Below, piece by piece: positions 52,438 through 53,028 of a stretch of DNA of 53,028 bases (the first letter of the stretch is position 1; each line of letters begins with the position of its first letter). The notes beneath the pieces were generated by a model, which was given only the letters and a program-made list of their open reading frames with translations, was not told the origin of the DNA and did no database searches. The DNA comes from Streptomyces sp. OR43 (GTDB taxonomy: Bacteria; Actinomycetota; Actinomycetes; Streptomycetales; Streptomycetaceae), in NCBI RefSeq assembly GCF_008042275.1, contig NZ_RDBK01000025.1, forward strand, positions 341,977 to 395,004. The letters run 5' to 3'. The translations under genes and the position numbers were made by a program.

Positions 52438-53028
52438 ATGCGAGCAGGACCGAACAGCCGGAACGCGTCCGCCGGACGCCGCACCCGCGTCCACGTGGTC
52501 AGTGACGTACACGGCAACACCGAGGCACTGGCCCGCGCCGGGGACGGCGCCGACGCCCTCGTCTGCCTGGGTGACCTGGTGCTCTTCCTCGACTACGCGG
52601 ACCACTCGCGCGGCATCTTCCCCGATCTCTTCGGCGTCGAGAACGCCGACCGGATCGTCGCCCTGCGCACCGAACGCCGCTTCGAGGAGGCCCGGGACTT
52701 CGGCCGGGAGCTGTGGGCGGGACTGGACCGCAACGCCGCGATCGTCGCGGCCGTCCGGAAGCAGTACGCCGAGATGTTCGCGGCGCTGCCCACTCCGACG
52801 TACGCCACCTACGGCAACGTCGACATCCCGGGCCTGTGGCCCGAGTACGCGGGACCCGGCACCACCGTCCTGGACGGCGACCGCGTCGAGATCGGCGGCC
52901 GCGTCTTCGGCTTCGTCGGCGGCGGCCTGCGGACCCCGATGCGTACCCCGTACGAGATCAGCGACGAGGAGTACGCGGCCAAGATCGAGGCGGTCGGCCC
53001 GGTCGACGTGCTCTGCACCCACATCCCG
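52438..53028 (+). CDS. Metallophosphoesterase, N-terminal part
   Basis: 197 codons to the edge of the window; the gene continues. Motifs of the calcineurin-like family are VVSDVHGNTEAL (motif I, D-x-H), CLGDLVLF (motif II, GD) and YGNVD (motif III, GN). The two-metal centre hydrolyses phosphoesters; the substrate is unknown. The ATG at 52438 has no Shine-Dalgarno and lies seven bases from a TAGGGT box. It is divergent from the acyl-CoA ligase gene. Confidence 0.9.
   Translation, partial: MRAGPNSRNASAGRRTRVHVVSDVHGNTEALARAGDGADALVCLGDLVLFLDYADHSRGIFPDLFGVENADRIVALRTERRFEEARDFGRELWAGLDRNAAIVAAVRKQYAEMFAALPTPTYATYGNVDIPGLWPEYAGPGTTVLDGDRVEIGGRVFGFVGGGLRTPMRTPYEISDEEYAAKIEAVGPVDVLCTHIP

Noticed and set aside
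1..53028. tRNA, rRNA, transposase, integrase or phage genes
   Set aside because: No cloverleaf, IS inverted repeats, or recombinase motifs were recognised in any intergenic region.

Overview
The window looks like a piece of chromosome from a Streptomyces-type actinomycete. The evidence is very high G+C with strong G/C at third codon positions, frequent GTG/TTG starts, many 4-base start/stop overlaps, actinobacterial subunits (CtaF, fused QcrA and diheme QcrC), a SAM-IV riboswitch, PspA/PspAA, and a stand-alone GH114 lipoprotein. It is a dense core region. I see no tRNA, rRNA, insertion sequence, phage gene or CRISPR array.

Layout. Positions 1-3530 (minus strand) hold the start of a 2-oxo-acid dehydrogenase E2 (sucB), its E3 partner lpdA and leucyl aminopeptidase pepA. 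Positions 3809-12186 mix the late cobalamin genes (cobS, cobT, and a cobU fused to a PhnP-like metallo-beta-lactamase domain), an LCM-type methyltransferase, an MprF-like lipid aminoacyl-transferase translationally coupled to a rhomboid-like protein, a GH114 lipoprotein and a membrane protein. Positions 12315-22077 hold envelope-stress functions: an HtrA-like lipoprotein protease, a methyltransferase, a DUF3043 membrane protein, pspA-pspAA, a NarL-type two-component system and an RND exporter. Positions 22147-28407 hold nadA, an ErpA-type Fe-S carrier, an exported protein of unknown function, a PfkB kinase resembling mycobacterial adenosine kinase, and a cysteine desulfurase-TusA fusion.

Positions 28680-37945 are the respiratory block ctaC-ctaD-ctaF ... 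ctaE-qcrC-qcrA-qcrB (aa3 oxidase and bcc complex). It is interrupted by an L,D-transpeptidase and a degenerate receiver protein. Then come trpD, a SAM-IV riboswitch with its class V aminotransferase, a RAM-only AsnC protein, a rhomboid protease, a zinc-ribbon protein with a NYN-domain protein, two NlpC/P60 hydrolases with structured leaders, a HExxH lipoprotein, a GT87 and a GT4 (PimB-like) mannosyltransferase, a long-chain acyl-CoA ligase, and the start of a metallophosphoesterase.

The gene order (acyl-CoA ligase, PimB-like, NlpC/P60, trpD, ctaE-qcrCAB, ctaF/ctaC, adenosine kinase-like, ErpA-like, cob genes, pepA, E2) closely follows, from memory, the mycobacterial Rv2187-Rv2215 region, so most of the window is an old actinobacterial syntenic core. 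The most interesting non-routine signals are the PhnP-like/CobU fusion, the SAM-IV-controlled aminotransferase next to a RAM-only sensor, the dyad that straddles the start of the mprF-like gene, the paired leaders of the two NlpC/P60 genes, the dyads upstream of ctaC and the adenosine kinase-like gene, and a set of apparently leaderless promoters.
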